The notes under the pieces were generated by a model. That model did not search any database. It saw only the letters and a program-made list of their open reading frames with translations, and had not been told where the DNA came from. From an uncultured Flavobacteriales bacterium (GTDB lineage: Bacteria > Bacteroidota > Bacteroidia > Flavobacteriales_G > Salibacteraceae), in the NCBI GenBank assembly GCA_913057205.1, contig CAJXNO010000004.1:1-64000 (forward strand): a stretch of 64,000 nt of DNA, read 5' to 3'. The number at the start of each line of letters is the position of its first letter. Position 1 is the stretch's first letter. A program made the position numbers and the translations under genes. Below, in pieces: positions 50,584 through 58,706 of the stretch.

Positions 50584-51017
50584 TTTCTCAATTTTTCCTT
50601 GGGGACCACGGCCATGGTGATGCGACTGATGCAGATCATCTTACCTTCTTCATCTACGATCGCAATGCTCCAGACCTGTGAGGATCTACCGATGTGGATG
50701 GGTTTTGCGGTGCCTGTGACACGGCCTTTGGTGGCCGGACGCAAATGATTGGCGTTGATCTCCATGCCCACACAGTAGTATTTTTCTGGATCTACTGTAA
50801 GGTGCGCCGCCACACTACCTAAACTCTCCGCCAGGGTTACCGACGCGCCGCCATGCAAAATGCCATAGGGCTGAACGGTACGGTGATCTACCGGCATGGT
50901 GCCTTTGATGTAATCATCACCCGCCTCGGTAATGCGGATATCCAAGGCCTCCAACATGGTGCCTTTTCGCATGCTGTCTGCCTGTTCTACGGGGATGTCT
51001 TTGAACCAGATCGCCAT
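50580..51017 (-). CDS. hotdog-fold acyl-CoA thioesterase (PaaI-type)
   Basis: This 145-aa protein starts at 51017 (MAIWFKDIPV); longer upstream frames run into the repeats and are rejected. The hotdog motif HRTVQPYGILHGGASVTLAE contains the HGG element and the catalytic acid Glu. NANHLRPATKGRVTGTA follows. PaaI-type enzymes release acids from CoA thioesters such as phenylacetyl-CoA derivatives or 1,4-dihydroxynaphthoyl-CoA. It is followed by the methyltransferase gene with ATGA overlap. Confidence 0.9.
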   Translation of the reverse strand: MAIWFKDIPVEQADSMRKGTMLEALDIRITEAGDDYIKGTMPVDHRTVQPYGILHGGASVTLAESLGSVAAHLTVDPEKYYCVGMEINANHLRPATKGRVTGTAKPIHIGRSSQVWSIAIVDEEGKMICISRITMAVVPKEKLRK

Positions 51018-51064
51018 GGGTTTTGATTTTGGGTAAAAGTAGGGAAGACAAAAGACAAAAGACG

Positions 51065-51194
51065 AAAGACACCTGTCCGCCTCAGGCGGACAAGCACGAA
51101 TACCGCTGAACAACAACATGACATGAGTAAAAGACACCTGTCCGCCTCAGGCGGGCAAGCACGAATACCGCTGAAAACAAGATGGCATGAGTAA
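51065..51194. repeat. two tandem copies of a 65-bp unit with a palindromic core
   Basis: Copies at 51065-51129 and 51130-51194 share AAAGACACCTGTCCGCCTCA, GCAAGCACGAATACCGCTGA and CATGAGTAA. Each has a hairpin core (GTCCGCC TCA GGCGGAC in copy 1, one base changed in copy 2). They lie upstream of the thioesterase gene, in the gap before ispE. Confidence 0.85.
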
Positions 51195-51215
51195 AAGACC
51201 AAAGACAGCATTATC

Positions 51216-51332
51216 AGCAGCCAACAGCCATGAGCCATGAGCCAAGAGCCAACAGCCAACAGCCAATAGCCATTAGCTAGAAGCCAGAAGCCAGCAGCAA
51301 GCAACAAGCAGCCAGCCGCCAACTAACAGCTT
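51216..51332. repeat. degenerate short tandem repeat of AGCCAACAGCCA type
   Basis: About 115 bp are made of 7-10-bp steps such as AGCCATG, AGCCAAC, AGCCAGA and AGCAAGC. The tract ends 18 bp before the ispE start. It codes for nothing convincing; it looks like a slipped-strand microsatellite. Confidence 0.8.
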
Positions 51333-51349
51333 TTTCAGACCTTCGTGGC

Positions 51350-52216
51350 ATGGTTGTGTTTCCTAACATCAAGATCAACATCGGACTTTCGATCACCTCG
51401 AAGCGGCCGGATGGCTTTCATAACATTGAAAGTGTCTTTTATCCAGTGCCTTGGACGGAGGTGTTGGAGGTGGTATCTCCGGGAGATCAGGTGGAGGGTG
51501 AGCTTCCTGCACATAAGCTCACTACGGTTGATCAAGTGATCTTTTACCAGTACGGCGATGCCATACCTGGTGATGCGGAGAGCAATTTGTGCATTAAGGT
51601 GTACCAGAAACTCCAAGCTTGGTACAACCTACCAGCGGTAGATATGCACTTGCTGAAGACCCTGCCCATTGGGGCTGGACTCGGCGGTGGCTCTGCGGAT
51701 GCGGCTTTTGCGCTGCGGGCTTTGAAGGAGTTCTTTGACCTGCGAATCTCTGATGTAGAGGCGATGGAGCTCCTCGCAGAACTGGGTAGCGATTGCCCGT
51801 TCTTCTGGAAGAACCAGCCCATGTTCGTTTACGGCAGGGGAGAGCGCATGCGTCCGATCAAACTTGACCTGAGTAACTACTACATCGTGCTGGTTTATCC
51901 GGGCATTCATGTCTCCACCAAGGAAGCATACAGCGGTGTGGTGCCAAAGGATCCGATCATTGATCTGGAGCTGCTGCCCGATCTTCCGGTGGAGCAATGG
52001 CGTACATCGGTGGTGAATGATTTTGAGGGGAGTGTGTTTGTGCAATACCCTGCCTTGGCTCAGTTGAAGCAAGACCTGTATGACCTTGGCGCGGACTATG
52101 CTGCCATGACCGGAAGTGGGTCAACGGTCTTTGGACTGTTCAAATCCCTACCAGAATTGCCGGCTGCTTGGAGTGCGGAGCCTTACCGTATGTGGAAGGG
52201 CAAGCTTACTGCTTGA
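51350..52216 (+). CDS. ispE: 4-diphosphocytidyl-2-C-methyl-D-erythritol kinase
   Basis: This 288-aa GHMP kinase phosphorylates CDP-methylerythritol in the MEP pathway of isoprenoid synthesis. Residues 1-12 (MVVFPNIKINIG) carry the conserved PxxKxN substrate motif. The ATP loop PIGAGLGGGSADAA is at 106-119, and motif III is seen in YAAMTGSGSTVFGLF. Length matches the family. It overlaps the convergent CpcT-like gene by 11 bp. Confidence 0.95.
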   Translation: MVVFPNIKINIGLSITSKRPDGFHNIESVFYPVPWTEVLEVVSPGDQVEGELPAHKLTTVDQVIFYQYGDAIPGDAESNLCIKVYQKLQAWYNLPAVDMHLLKTLPIGAGLGGGSADAAFALRALKEFFDLRISDVEAMELLAELGSDCPFFWKNQPMFVYGRGERMRPIKLDLSNYYIVLVYPGIHVSTKEAYSGVVPKDPIIDLELLPDLPVEQWRTSVVNDFEGSVFVQYPALAQLKQDLYDLGADYAAMTGSGSTVFGLFKSLPELPAAWSAEPYRMWKGKLTA

Positions 52217-52814
52217 TGAACTCATAGCCGCCTTTCTCAGCGCCCCAAACTTGCTTGCCATTGCTATCCCAGCCGCGGTCCCAGCTGATGAGCTTGTCTG
52301 CAGTAATCTCTACCTCACTGCTGGCCACGTAGGCGCCATTCCAATCGTTGTGGCACATATCCACGATGTTGCCGATGAACATTTTCTTCTTCTCATCATA
52401 GACCATGTTGATCGAGCAGCCATCCATCTCATCAAGGTCTTCTGGTGAAAGATCTTTGAAACGCTTAGGTTTTTCTGCTGCTCCAATGTATTGGCTTGGA
52501 TCTGGAAGTTCAAATACTCTGCTCAGAAACTTGTTGGTACCGTGTTCTTCCAGCTTGTAGATGCGCTGCCGATAGGGTTTATCAGGGGTAGATACCAATG
52601 CCTGTTCTACATACAGCCAAACGCCATCGCCTTGCTTCTGCCAGATCCGTTCCATCTTCAAGCTCACGTTCAGGTAGGCGGTATCACGCTTGGATTGAGC
52701 CTCAGAAGTGAAGCTGCCGGTCATGTACTGCGTTAACTGCTCCATGCTTGCAGGCTGTGCTTCTAGCATAAGACTGCTAAGCATAAAAAATGTGCTGGCG
52801 ATGATGATTCTCAT
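52206..52814 (-). CDS. CpcT/CpeT-like protein, exported
   Basis: This 202-aa product has a signal peptide (cut near LEA-QPA). It shows the CpcT/CpeT pattern: LTQYMTGSFTSEAQSKRD, VSLKMERIWQKQGDGVWLYV, PYRQRIYKLEE, DLDEMDGCSINMVYDEKKKM, DWNGAYVASSEVEI. In cyanobacteria this fold attaches phycobilins. Non-photosynthetic Bacteroidota carry exported homologues of unknown role, probably binding a lipophilic ligand in the periplasm. No pigment genes are near. Confidence 0.85.
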   Translation of the reverse strand: MRIIIASTFFMLSSLMLEAQPASMEQLTQYMTGSFTSEAQSKRDTAYLNVSLKMERIWQKQGDGVWLYVEQALVSTPDKPYRQRIYKLEEHGTNKFLSRVFELPDPSQYIGAAEKPKRFKDLSPEDLDEMDGCSINMVYDEKKKMFIGNIVDMCHNDWNGAYVASSEVEITADKLISWDRGWDSNGKQVWGAEKGGYEFIKQ

Positions 52815-52845
52815 GCCTCAAAGAAAGGGAATAATAGAATGGATT

Positions 52846-54288
52846 CTACTGCGATGTAGCTTCGGATCCTTCTTTGATCGAAGGCTTACAGCCGAACAGC
52901 TCACCTTCACTGATCATCTTGGCTACAATGCTCGGAACCATGTAATCCCAGCCGTCATCGTTATCCTTGATCATGCGTACTACGTGATCAGAATAGATGT
53001 GCAGGATGTCTTTGTTCGAGCAACGGATCTTCTCGATCTTGCCTTTTAACTTCAGGTAATCCAAGAGGTAATACAATGCAGGATCATCGAGTTCAAGGTC
53101 GTCTAAGGTGCGAAGGGTTTCACCGTCTTCTGCCAAGGCTGGATAGACATACAACTTAACGTTTCGTCCGAAAAGGATACCGTAAGACTCAAGGAGTCGA
53201 CCTTTCAGGCGATCGTAGTATTGATCGTCGAAGATGAGCTTAAGGTTATCTACCCCTAAGATCACACCTACCTTGCGGTTGCGTACGGAGTCGCTGAGAT
53301 AGGAAACCAAGGTGTAGTACTTCTGGTAGTTAGAGATCAAGACGGTATATCCGAGGCTACCAATGATGTCAACGCGATCCAGGAAGTCCTTCTCGTCGAT
53401 CTTACCATCTGCGCTGAGGTCTTTCATGGTCAATTCAAACAGCACTTGGATGCGGTCTACATCCACATCCTCTTCCTTGCGGAACTCTTTCAAGCCCATC
53501 TTGAGCATGTCAAGGTTCACGTGGGTGAGTGGACGGAAGCGTCCGCGCAATACCAAAATGTTCTTCTTGTAAAGGGCTTGTGAAGCTTGGAGAACATCGC
53601 CGTCTGGACCGAACATGGCGGCATCTGTCATGCCGTTCTTCACCAACTTCAGGCTCATGACGCGATTATCAATGTACTGAAAGTCCGGACCCGAGAGCCG
53701 GAACATATCGATCTCGATGCGTCCTTGTCCTAACCCATCGAGCAAGCTCATGAGCAGTTGCTCGGGATCGTTGGCATAATTGTAAACACCGTAGATCAGG
53801 TTAACACCCACACGGCCCAATGCTTTTTGCTGCATCAAGCCGTCGTTGTCGTTCATCACAACGTGAAAAACACATTCATTGGGTTCTGCACCTGGCTTTA
53901 ATTGAAAGCGCAAGCCGATCCATCCGTGCCCTTTGTTTGTCTTGTAATAGTTGAGGATCTCCACCGTATTCGCGAACGCGAAGAAGCGTGTATCGTCTTT
54001 TCGGTGCTGAAGTTTATCGGTAAGGTTGTTGAACTCGGTATCGAGCATGGTGATCAAGCGCGGCTCGGCCACGTATTTCTTTGATGCACCGTAAACCGAA
54101 TCAGAGATCTTCATGTCATAAGCCGAGTGGGTCTGTGCAATGGTTCCAGAAGCACCACCCGCCGCAAAGAAATTGGCCGATACTTCTTGTCCTGCCCCAA
54201 TCTCTGCAAAAGACCCGTAAATGCCTGAATCCAGGTTAATGCTGAGGGCTTTCTCCTTAACTCCAATCCGTCTTTCGATGTTCTTCAT
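52846..54288 (-). CDS. conserved 480-aa protein of uncertain function
   Basis: This cytoplasmic protein starts at 54288 (MKNIERRIGVKEKALSINLD). It has strongly conserved-looking stretches: FAEIGAGQEVSANFFAAGGA, SGTIAQTHSAYDMKISDSVY, GHGWIGLRFQLKPGAEPNE. I remember close Bacteroidota homologues being labelled nicotinate-nucleotide adenylyltransferase, but no HxGH nucleotidyltransferase motif is visible, so I do not adopt that name. No membrane segment is seen. It stands alone between convergent and divergent neighbours. Confidence 0.75.
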   Translation of the reverse strand: MKNIERRIGVKEKALSINLDSGIYGSFAEIGAGQEVSANFFAAGGASGTIAQTHSAYDMKISDSVYGASKKYVAEPRLITMLDTEFNNLTDKLQHRKDDTRFFAFANTVEILNYYKTNKGHGWIGLRFQLKPGAEPNECVFHVVMNDNDGLMQQKALGRVGVNLIYGVYNYANDPEQLLMSLLDGLGQGRIEIDMFRLSGPDFQYIDNRVMSLKLVKNGMTDAAMFGPDGDVLQASQALYKKNILVLRGRFRPLTHVNLDMLKMGLKEFRKEEDVDVDRIQVLFELTMKDLSADGKIDEKDFLDRVDIIGSLGYTVLISNYQKYYTLVSYLSDSVRNRKVGVILGVDNLKLIFDDQYYDRLKGRLLESYGILFGRNVKLYVYPALAEDGETLRTLDDLELDDPALYYLLDYLKLKGKIEKIRCSNKDILHIYSDHVVRMIKDNDDGWDYMVPSIVAKMISEGELFGCKPSIKEGSEATSQ

Positions 54289-54484
54289 GACTCTAATTGA
54301 TCGATGTACTCTCAAAGCTAGCGGACTGCATTGACAATCGCTAGTCTATTCGACAAAGGTGAGGTGCCTAGCGATAGGAAACGCTATTCCTGTGTTAAAT
54401 GTTGTCGAATAACCCAGGATAGGGGAATTTGCATGGATTATTCTAAAAGGAACACGAACCATGTAACCGAAAGGTGCCAAAACG

Positions 54485-54512
54485 AAAAAACCTCCCAACA
54501 GACGGGAGGTTT
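54485..54512 (-). terminator. intrinsic terminator of the PKD-repeat T9SS gene
   Basis: On the minus strand AAACCTCCC (complement of 54504-54512) pairs with GGGAGGTTT over 9 bp around a 7-nt loop and runs into six T. It begins 24 bp after the stop at 54537. Confidence 0.88.
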
Positions 54513-54536
54513 CACGTTAATCTATGTGTTGTGGGT

Positions 54537-56822
54537 TTATTGAACCACCAACGGCAATTTCAAGCGTGTGCCGTCGGCTTCTTGGAGTTCTACAAAGTAG
54601 ATCCCTTGCTGAAGACCATTTACGTTGAATTGAACTTGACCTTGTACTTGGTCTCCTTGCAGGTCAACGAGCTTTCCATCAACCGAGAATAAACGGATCT
54701 GCGTGATCGTTCGGCCTTCTGGCGCTTCAATCATTACAAGGTCGGTTGCTGGGTTCGGCATGATGGTGTAGACCAACAGTTGAGCCTCGCTCATACCTAC
54801 TACCAAGTTTTCTAGTTCAAGATCCGCGCAGTAGAGTGGTGCGCTGCCGATGGCGTTGGAAGCCTTCAAGCATACTTCAAACGTACCTCCTGTGTTGGGG
54901 TAAACGTGCGAAGGATTAACGGCATTGGAAGAGTCATTGCCCGTTCCAAAATACCAAGTATAGAAGGTTTGTGGTGGATTGCCTGCTGCCGTTTGGTTAT
55001 CAAAAGACACGATGTTGTTCGCCAAAACTTCGTACTCAAAAAACGGGATAGGCAATTGGTTGTCAATGGAAACCACGTTGCACGTTGTATCACTACCGTA
55101 TTGGTTCGATGCGATCAGGCATACCGTGTAGTCGTCTGCCAAGCTGTAGGTGTGGGTGGGTTCTTGCTGTGTACTCGAATTTCCATCTCCAAAATCCCAT
55201 GACCAGCTGGTGGGATTGTTCTGGCTGTTTTCATCGAAGAATACTGTGGGATCATTCGTAAGGTCTGGGTTGAACGATGCGATTGGGGGGCCATTCGTGA
55301 TGACTACATCTTCGCAATGTTCATCGCTGGTGCCGATCGCGTTACTTGCGATCAAGCATACCTCGTAGGTTCCAGATTGAGGAAACGTGTGGGTTGGGTT
55401 TTGTACCGTAGAGGTAGTTCCATCATCAAAATCCCAGAGCCAAGCATTGGGGTTGTTGGTGGAAAGGTCTGTAAATACAATCGTGGGATCATTCGCAGCA
55501 TCATAGCTGTAATCCGCTACGGGTGCAAAAGCAGGTTCAGTGGTCACCGCTCTAAAGTGGTAGGTGGTGGTGGCATTGGCCCAATTGCCCGTATTGTTCA
55601 GCGTTTTTCCTCGGTTGTTGGTTCCTGTGGTTTGACACACCCAAGCAGAACCGTTGGGTACTTCAAAACCGATGAAAATATCCCCTTCCAGGCTATCCAG
55701 CTGTGATGCCAGCGGACGCAGGTCTACCCGGGTCATGCGCTGTGGCTCCAACAAGTTAGCATCAGGAAATACGTTGAATGGTGTGATCAAGTCTGTGCCA
55801 GGGTTACCGTTGTTATCAGACCACACATGAATTTCAATACTGTCTGTCGGATTGTTGATATCTACATAGTTGCGGATGAGCGCAGTGGTTAGGGTAGAAT
55901 TTCCATCCAATGTGATGCGGTTGGCTACGCCCGTTAGAAAACCCGCAGAGGTGAAATTGGCTACGGTATTCACCACGCCATTGTCATGGCTGATGTAATT
56001 ACCCGCCACGTACTGGTAAATCTCGCTGAACGATGTGTTGCTGGTAGGTGCAGAGTCAACGGCCGTAATGGAATAGTCTACATAGGCCCCTGCCTGCTGC
56101 GGTGGAATAGCGAAAGTGTACACATTGCCATTGGTATCGTAAGGGGTGAGCGTCATTTGTGGACCAGCATCTACGTTGTAGGTCATGATCGCACTGGCTA
56201 CTCCTGAGATATCGGTGATGGTGACATTTCGGAAATTGGTATCGGCTTGTCCCTCAAAGTGTGGGTCAGGGTTATGTACGATCAGCGGAGGGGCATTATC
56301 CACCGTATCACTTACGATCCGAAAACTATCGATGAAGATACCATCGGCTTGATAGGCGGCATCGGTGTAGAAACGGAAACGCAACTTCACTTGACTGTTG
56401 CCCACGAAACCACCAGCGTTTACGGTCAGGTCGGTCCAGTTGGTTAGGTTGTTCTCCCCATTGAAGGTGTGGATGATCGTCCACGTGCTGCCATTATCAT
56501 CAGACATCTCCAAGTAGCAATAATCAAAACCATTCTCAATGTCGAACTTGGTACGCATGTGCACATTTGCGTCTAAGGCACTGGTAAGGTCAAAACTGTT
56601 GGTGATGGTAGCGAAAGTGGTTTGCATGTTGTTGTAGAGCCCTGCCGGACTATCGGCCAACGAGTTAGACCCGTTGTAGGCCTGTGTGGTAGTGGTTCCC
56701 CATTGTCCGGTAAGCGTCCAGGCACCAAGGCCACCCTCAAAATCGTCTGTGAAAACAGTGGTTTGTGCAAAGCTGCTGGCAAAGAAGAATACAGCAACCA
56801 GCAAGGAGTATAGCTTTCTCAT
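54537..56822 (-). CDS. T9SS-exported PKD-repeat protein
   Basis: This 761-aa product starts at 56822 (MRKLYSLLVAVFFFASSFA, signal peptide). It contains an N-terminal MAM/jelly-roll-like domain (DDFEGGLGAWTLTGQWGTTT to SFRIVSD). A middle region with FTSAGFLTGVANRITLDGNS follows, then at least three PKD domains with WDFGDG-type motifs (WLWDFDDGTTSTVQNPTHTF, WSWDFGDGNSSTQQEPTHTY, TWYFGTGNDSSNAVNPSHVY) and a T9SS sorting domain (IMPNPATDLVMI to LPLVVQ). It is probably a surface adhesin or glycan-binding scaffold with no catalytic motif. A terminator follows. Confidence 0.88.
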   Translation of the reverse strand: MRKLYSLLVAVFFFASSFAQTTVFTDDFEGGLGAWTLTGQWGTTTTQAYNGSNSLADSPAGLYNNMQTTFATITNSFDLTSALDANVHMRTKFDIENGFDYCYLEMSDDNGSTWTIIHTFNGENNLTNWTDLTVNAGGFVGNSQVKLRFRFYTDAAYQADGIFIDSFRIVSDTVDNAPPLIVHNPDPHFEGQADTNFRNVTITDISGVASAIMTYNVDAGPQMTLTPYDTNGNVYTFAIPPQQAGAYVDYSITAVDSAPTSNTSFSEIYQYVAGNYISHDNGVVNTVANFTSAGFLTGVANRITLDGNSTLTTALIRNYVDINNPTDSIEIHVWSDNNGNPGTDLITPFNVFPDANLLEPQRMTRVDLRPLASQLDSLEGDIFIGFEVPNGSAWVCQTTGTNNRGKTLNNTGNWANATTTYHFRAVTTEPAFAPVADYSYDAANDPTIVFTDLSTNNPNAWLWDFDDGTTSTVQNPTHTFPQSGTYEVCLIASNAIGTSDEHCEDVVITNGPPIASFNPDLTNDPTVFFDENSQNNPTSWSWDFGDGNSSTQQEPTHTYSLADDYTVCLIASNQYGSDTTCNVVSIDNQLPIPFFEYEVLANNIVSFDNQTAAGNPPQTFYTWYFGTGNDSSNAVNPSHVYPNTGGTFEVCLKASNAIGSAPLYCADLELENLVVGMSEAQLLVYTIMPNPATDLVMIEAPEGRTITQIRLFSVDGKLVDLQGDQVQGQVQFNVNGLQQGIYFVELQEADGTRLKLPLVVQ

Positions 56823-56857
56823 GTTGTTTAGGTTTGTCTCGAATATAATCAAAGCAT

Positions 56858-57211
56858 ATGACTGCATCGCATGAGATAGGTCAGGCTTATTGGTCTGATC
56901 TTGAATCCCTTGACATTCGCGTCGGCACCATCCAAGAGATTGCGCCGTTTCCAGCGGCGAAGAAACCGGCTTGGAAACTTTGGGTCGATTTTGGGCCAAG
57001 CATCGGAATAAAGAAATCGAGTGCGCAGATCAAGTCGCTTTACGATGAAGCATCTTTGCAGGGAAGACAGGTGCTAGCTGTGGTGAATTTTCCGCCGAAA
57101 CAGATCGGGAACTTTATGAGTGAATGCCTTGTTCTAGGTGTCTATGCAGACGATGGGGTGGTCTTGATCACGCCTGATCGTCCGTGCAAGAATGGAGATA
57201 AACTCGGCTGA
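56858..57211 (+). CDS. csaA: CsaA-like tRNA-binding/chaperone protein
   Basis: This 117-aa OB-fold protein has LDIRVGTIQEIAPFPAAKKP, LWVDFGPSIGIKKSSAQIKS, LQGRQVLAVVNFPPKQIGNF and ECLVLGVYADDGVVLITPD. This is the EMAP/tRNA-binding domain pattern of CsaA, a dimeric secretion-associated chaperone that can bind tRNA. Length agrees with the family. The stop overlaps the start of the thioredoxin-like gene by 1 nt. Confidence 0.92.
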   Translation: MTASHEIGQAYWSDLESLDIRVGTIQEIAPFPAAKKPAWKLWVDFGPSIGIKKSSAQIKSLYDEASLQGRQVLAVVNFPPKQIGNFMSECLVLGVYADDGVVLITPDRPCKNGDKLG

Positions 57212-57870
57212 TGCAACAACTCAAACAACTCTGGCAGAAACAATGGTTCAAGAATGCGGTATTCTTTTCCTTTTTGGCGATTGCCTTTTTTACGGATCTA
57301 CCGCGATGGATACAAGTACAGTACGCGGAGTTCGGACTGGAGCAGCGTGGAAAAATGGAGCAGGTGAAGCAGTCGCCTGAGGTGTTGAACTACGACCTGC
57401 GGGTAGAAGACGTAAATGGCGTTGTGACCCCATGGAACGATTGGAAAGGTGAGCCTATGCTCGTCACTTTCTGGGCGAGCTGGTGCATTCCTTGCCTGGC
57501 CGAATTTGGATCCTTCGCTCAGCTGCATGAGGCCCTGCCGGAATTGCAATTGCGCATGATCAACCTTGAAGATCGCGCTGCGTTTCAGCACTACATGAAG
57601 AGCCCCGGTGAATTGTTGCCTTTCTATCGACAGGTGACACCGCTGCCGCCCAACATCAATCCAAGCGCTCTGCCGGCAACCTACCTCATCGATGCGGAGG
57701 GAAAGCTGATCCTCAAGCGAAACGGGGCAGCAGATTGGTCAGACCCCACCGTCATTGATCAACTTCGCGCTTACCTGGAGAACTTATCAACATGTACTTC
57801 TTACCACCATACCGAAGAGGCATCTTCAACCGCTACCGAAAAGGCATGCCGGTTACCGAGATGTTCTTGA
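57211..57870 (+). CDS. TlpA-like membrane-anchored thioredoxin
   Basis: This 219-aa protein has an N-terminal transmembrane helix (residues 14-30) and a thioredoxin fold with the active site FWASWCIPCLAEF (CxxC) and the cis-Pro region PSALPATYLIDAEGKLILKR. It faces the periplasm and probably reduces disulphides of exported or cytochrome proteins. Its last 26 residues (from TCTSYHH) overlap the next gene by 79 bp and are not family-like, so the natural end may have been near YLENLS. Confidence 0.85.
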   Translation: MQQLKQLWQKQWFKNAVFFSFLAIAFFTDLPRWIQVQYAEFGLEQRGKMEQVKQSPEVLNYDLRVEDVNGVVTPWNDWKGEPMLVTFWASWCIPCLAEFGSFAQLHEALPELQLRMINLEDRAAFQHYMKSPGELLPFYRQVTPLPPNINPSALPATYLIDAEGKLILKRNGAADWSDPTVIDQLRAYLENLSTCTSYHHTEEASSTATEKACRLPRCS

Positions 57871-58706
57871 AAGACCTCGATGTTATGCTTCGAAACCTGA
57901 GCCATGCGCTTCGAACCGGTAAGCCAAGACCGCGCATGCTGGTGCATCCGCATTTTCCGAGCCGGGGAGGAACCATCTTCCGCATTGCAAAAGCGCTGGG
58001 TTATGAGGTGACGAATAAGATCTCCAGGGGCGCTCAAGTGGCGATCTATTGGGAATACGCTACGGTGAGGGAGGAGTACACTGCGTTAGAACAACTCCAT
58101 GCGGACGGACAACAGATCATCAACCTTCAACACCGAGATATTTCTAAGGATGTGGTGGATGAGCAAATGCTCGAGTCCTTCGGCTACAGTACCAAGATCG
58201 ATCCCACGACCCATCAGGGAAAAGCCGTGCGGAAGAGTAAGACCAATGCAGTACACGATGGCACCTTGGTCGATTGTCCGTGCGAGCCAGAGGCTGGATT
58301 CATCTATCAGAAGTTCATCGATAGCTCGGTGAACGAGCGAGAGGTGATGGACCTGCGCATTCCGATCATGGGGAATGAGATTCCTCACCTTTACCTGAAT
58401 TACCGCAACAACGGTGAACGCTTCAAGAATGTGCCAGATCGGGCTGAATTATGTATGGAGATCACAGATCAGCTTTCCACGGAAGAAATCACGCAGTTGC
58501 TTCGGTTTGCTGAGGTCAGTGGCATGGAATTCGGAGAGCTGGACGTGCTGCGCGACTGTAACGACCACCGACTTTATGTGGTGGATGCCAACAACACGCC
58601 CCAAGGTCCACCAAAGCACCTAGCACCTGAAGCTAAAAAGGTGGCGATCGCTTCTTATGCGGCTTCTTTCAAACGTCAGTTTATTCAGCGTCAACCTCAG
58701 GCTTGA
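57792..58706 (+). CDS. ATP-grasp-like protein of unknown substrate
   Basis: This 304-aa protein has the C-terminal metal/ATP-binding pattern of ATP-grasp enzymes: EFGELDVLRDCNDHRLYVVD then ANNTPQGP. An earlier cluster DCPCEPEAGFIYQKFIDSSV plus YLNYRNNGERF could contact the nucleotide. The N-terminal half (PRPRMLVHPHFPSRGGTIFR, ARGA-like QVAIYWEY) is alpha/beta. Such proteins make amide or ester bonds, or modify surface polymers. It overlaps the thioredoxin-like gene by 79 bp and the convergent peptidase by 26 bp. Confidence 0.7.
   Translation: MYFLPPYRRGIFNRYRKGMPVTEMFLKDLDVMLRNLSHALRTGKPRPRMLVHPHFPSRGGTIFRIAKALGYEVTNKISRGAQVAIYWEYATVREEYTALEQLHADGQQIINLQHRDISKDVVDEQMLESFGYSTKIDPTTHQGKAVRKSKTNAVHDGTLVDCPCEPEAGFIYQKFIDSSVNEREVMDLRIPIMGNEIPHLYLNYRNNGERFKNVPDRAELCMEITDQLSTEEITQLLRFAEVSGMEFGELDVLRDCNDHRLYVVDANNTPQGPPKHLAPEAKKVAIASYAASFKRQFIQRQPQA

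Noticed and set aside
51065-51194. CRISPR array
   Set aside because: Only two units in direct contact, no unique spacers, no cas genes; the unit itself is imperfectly repeated over its whole length.
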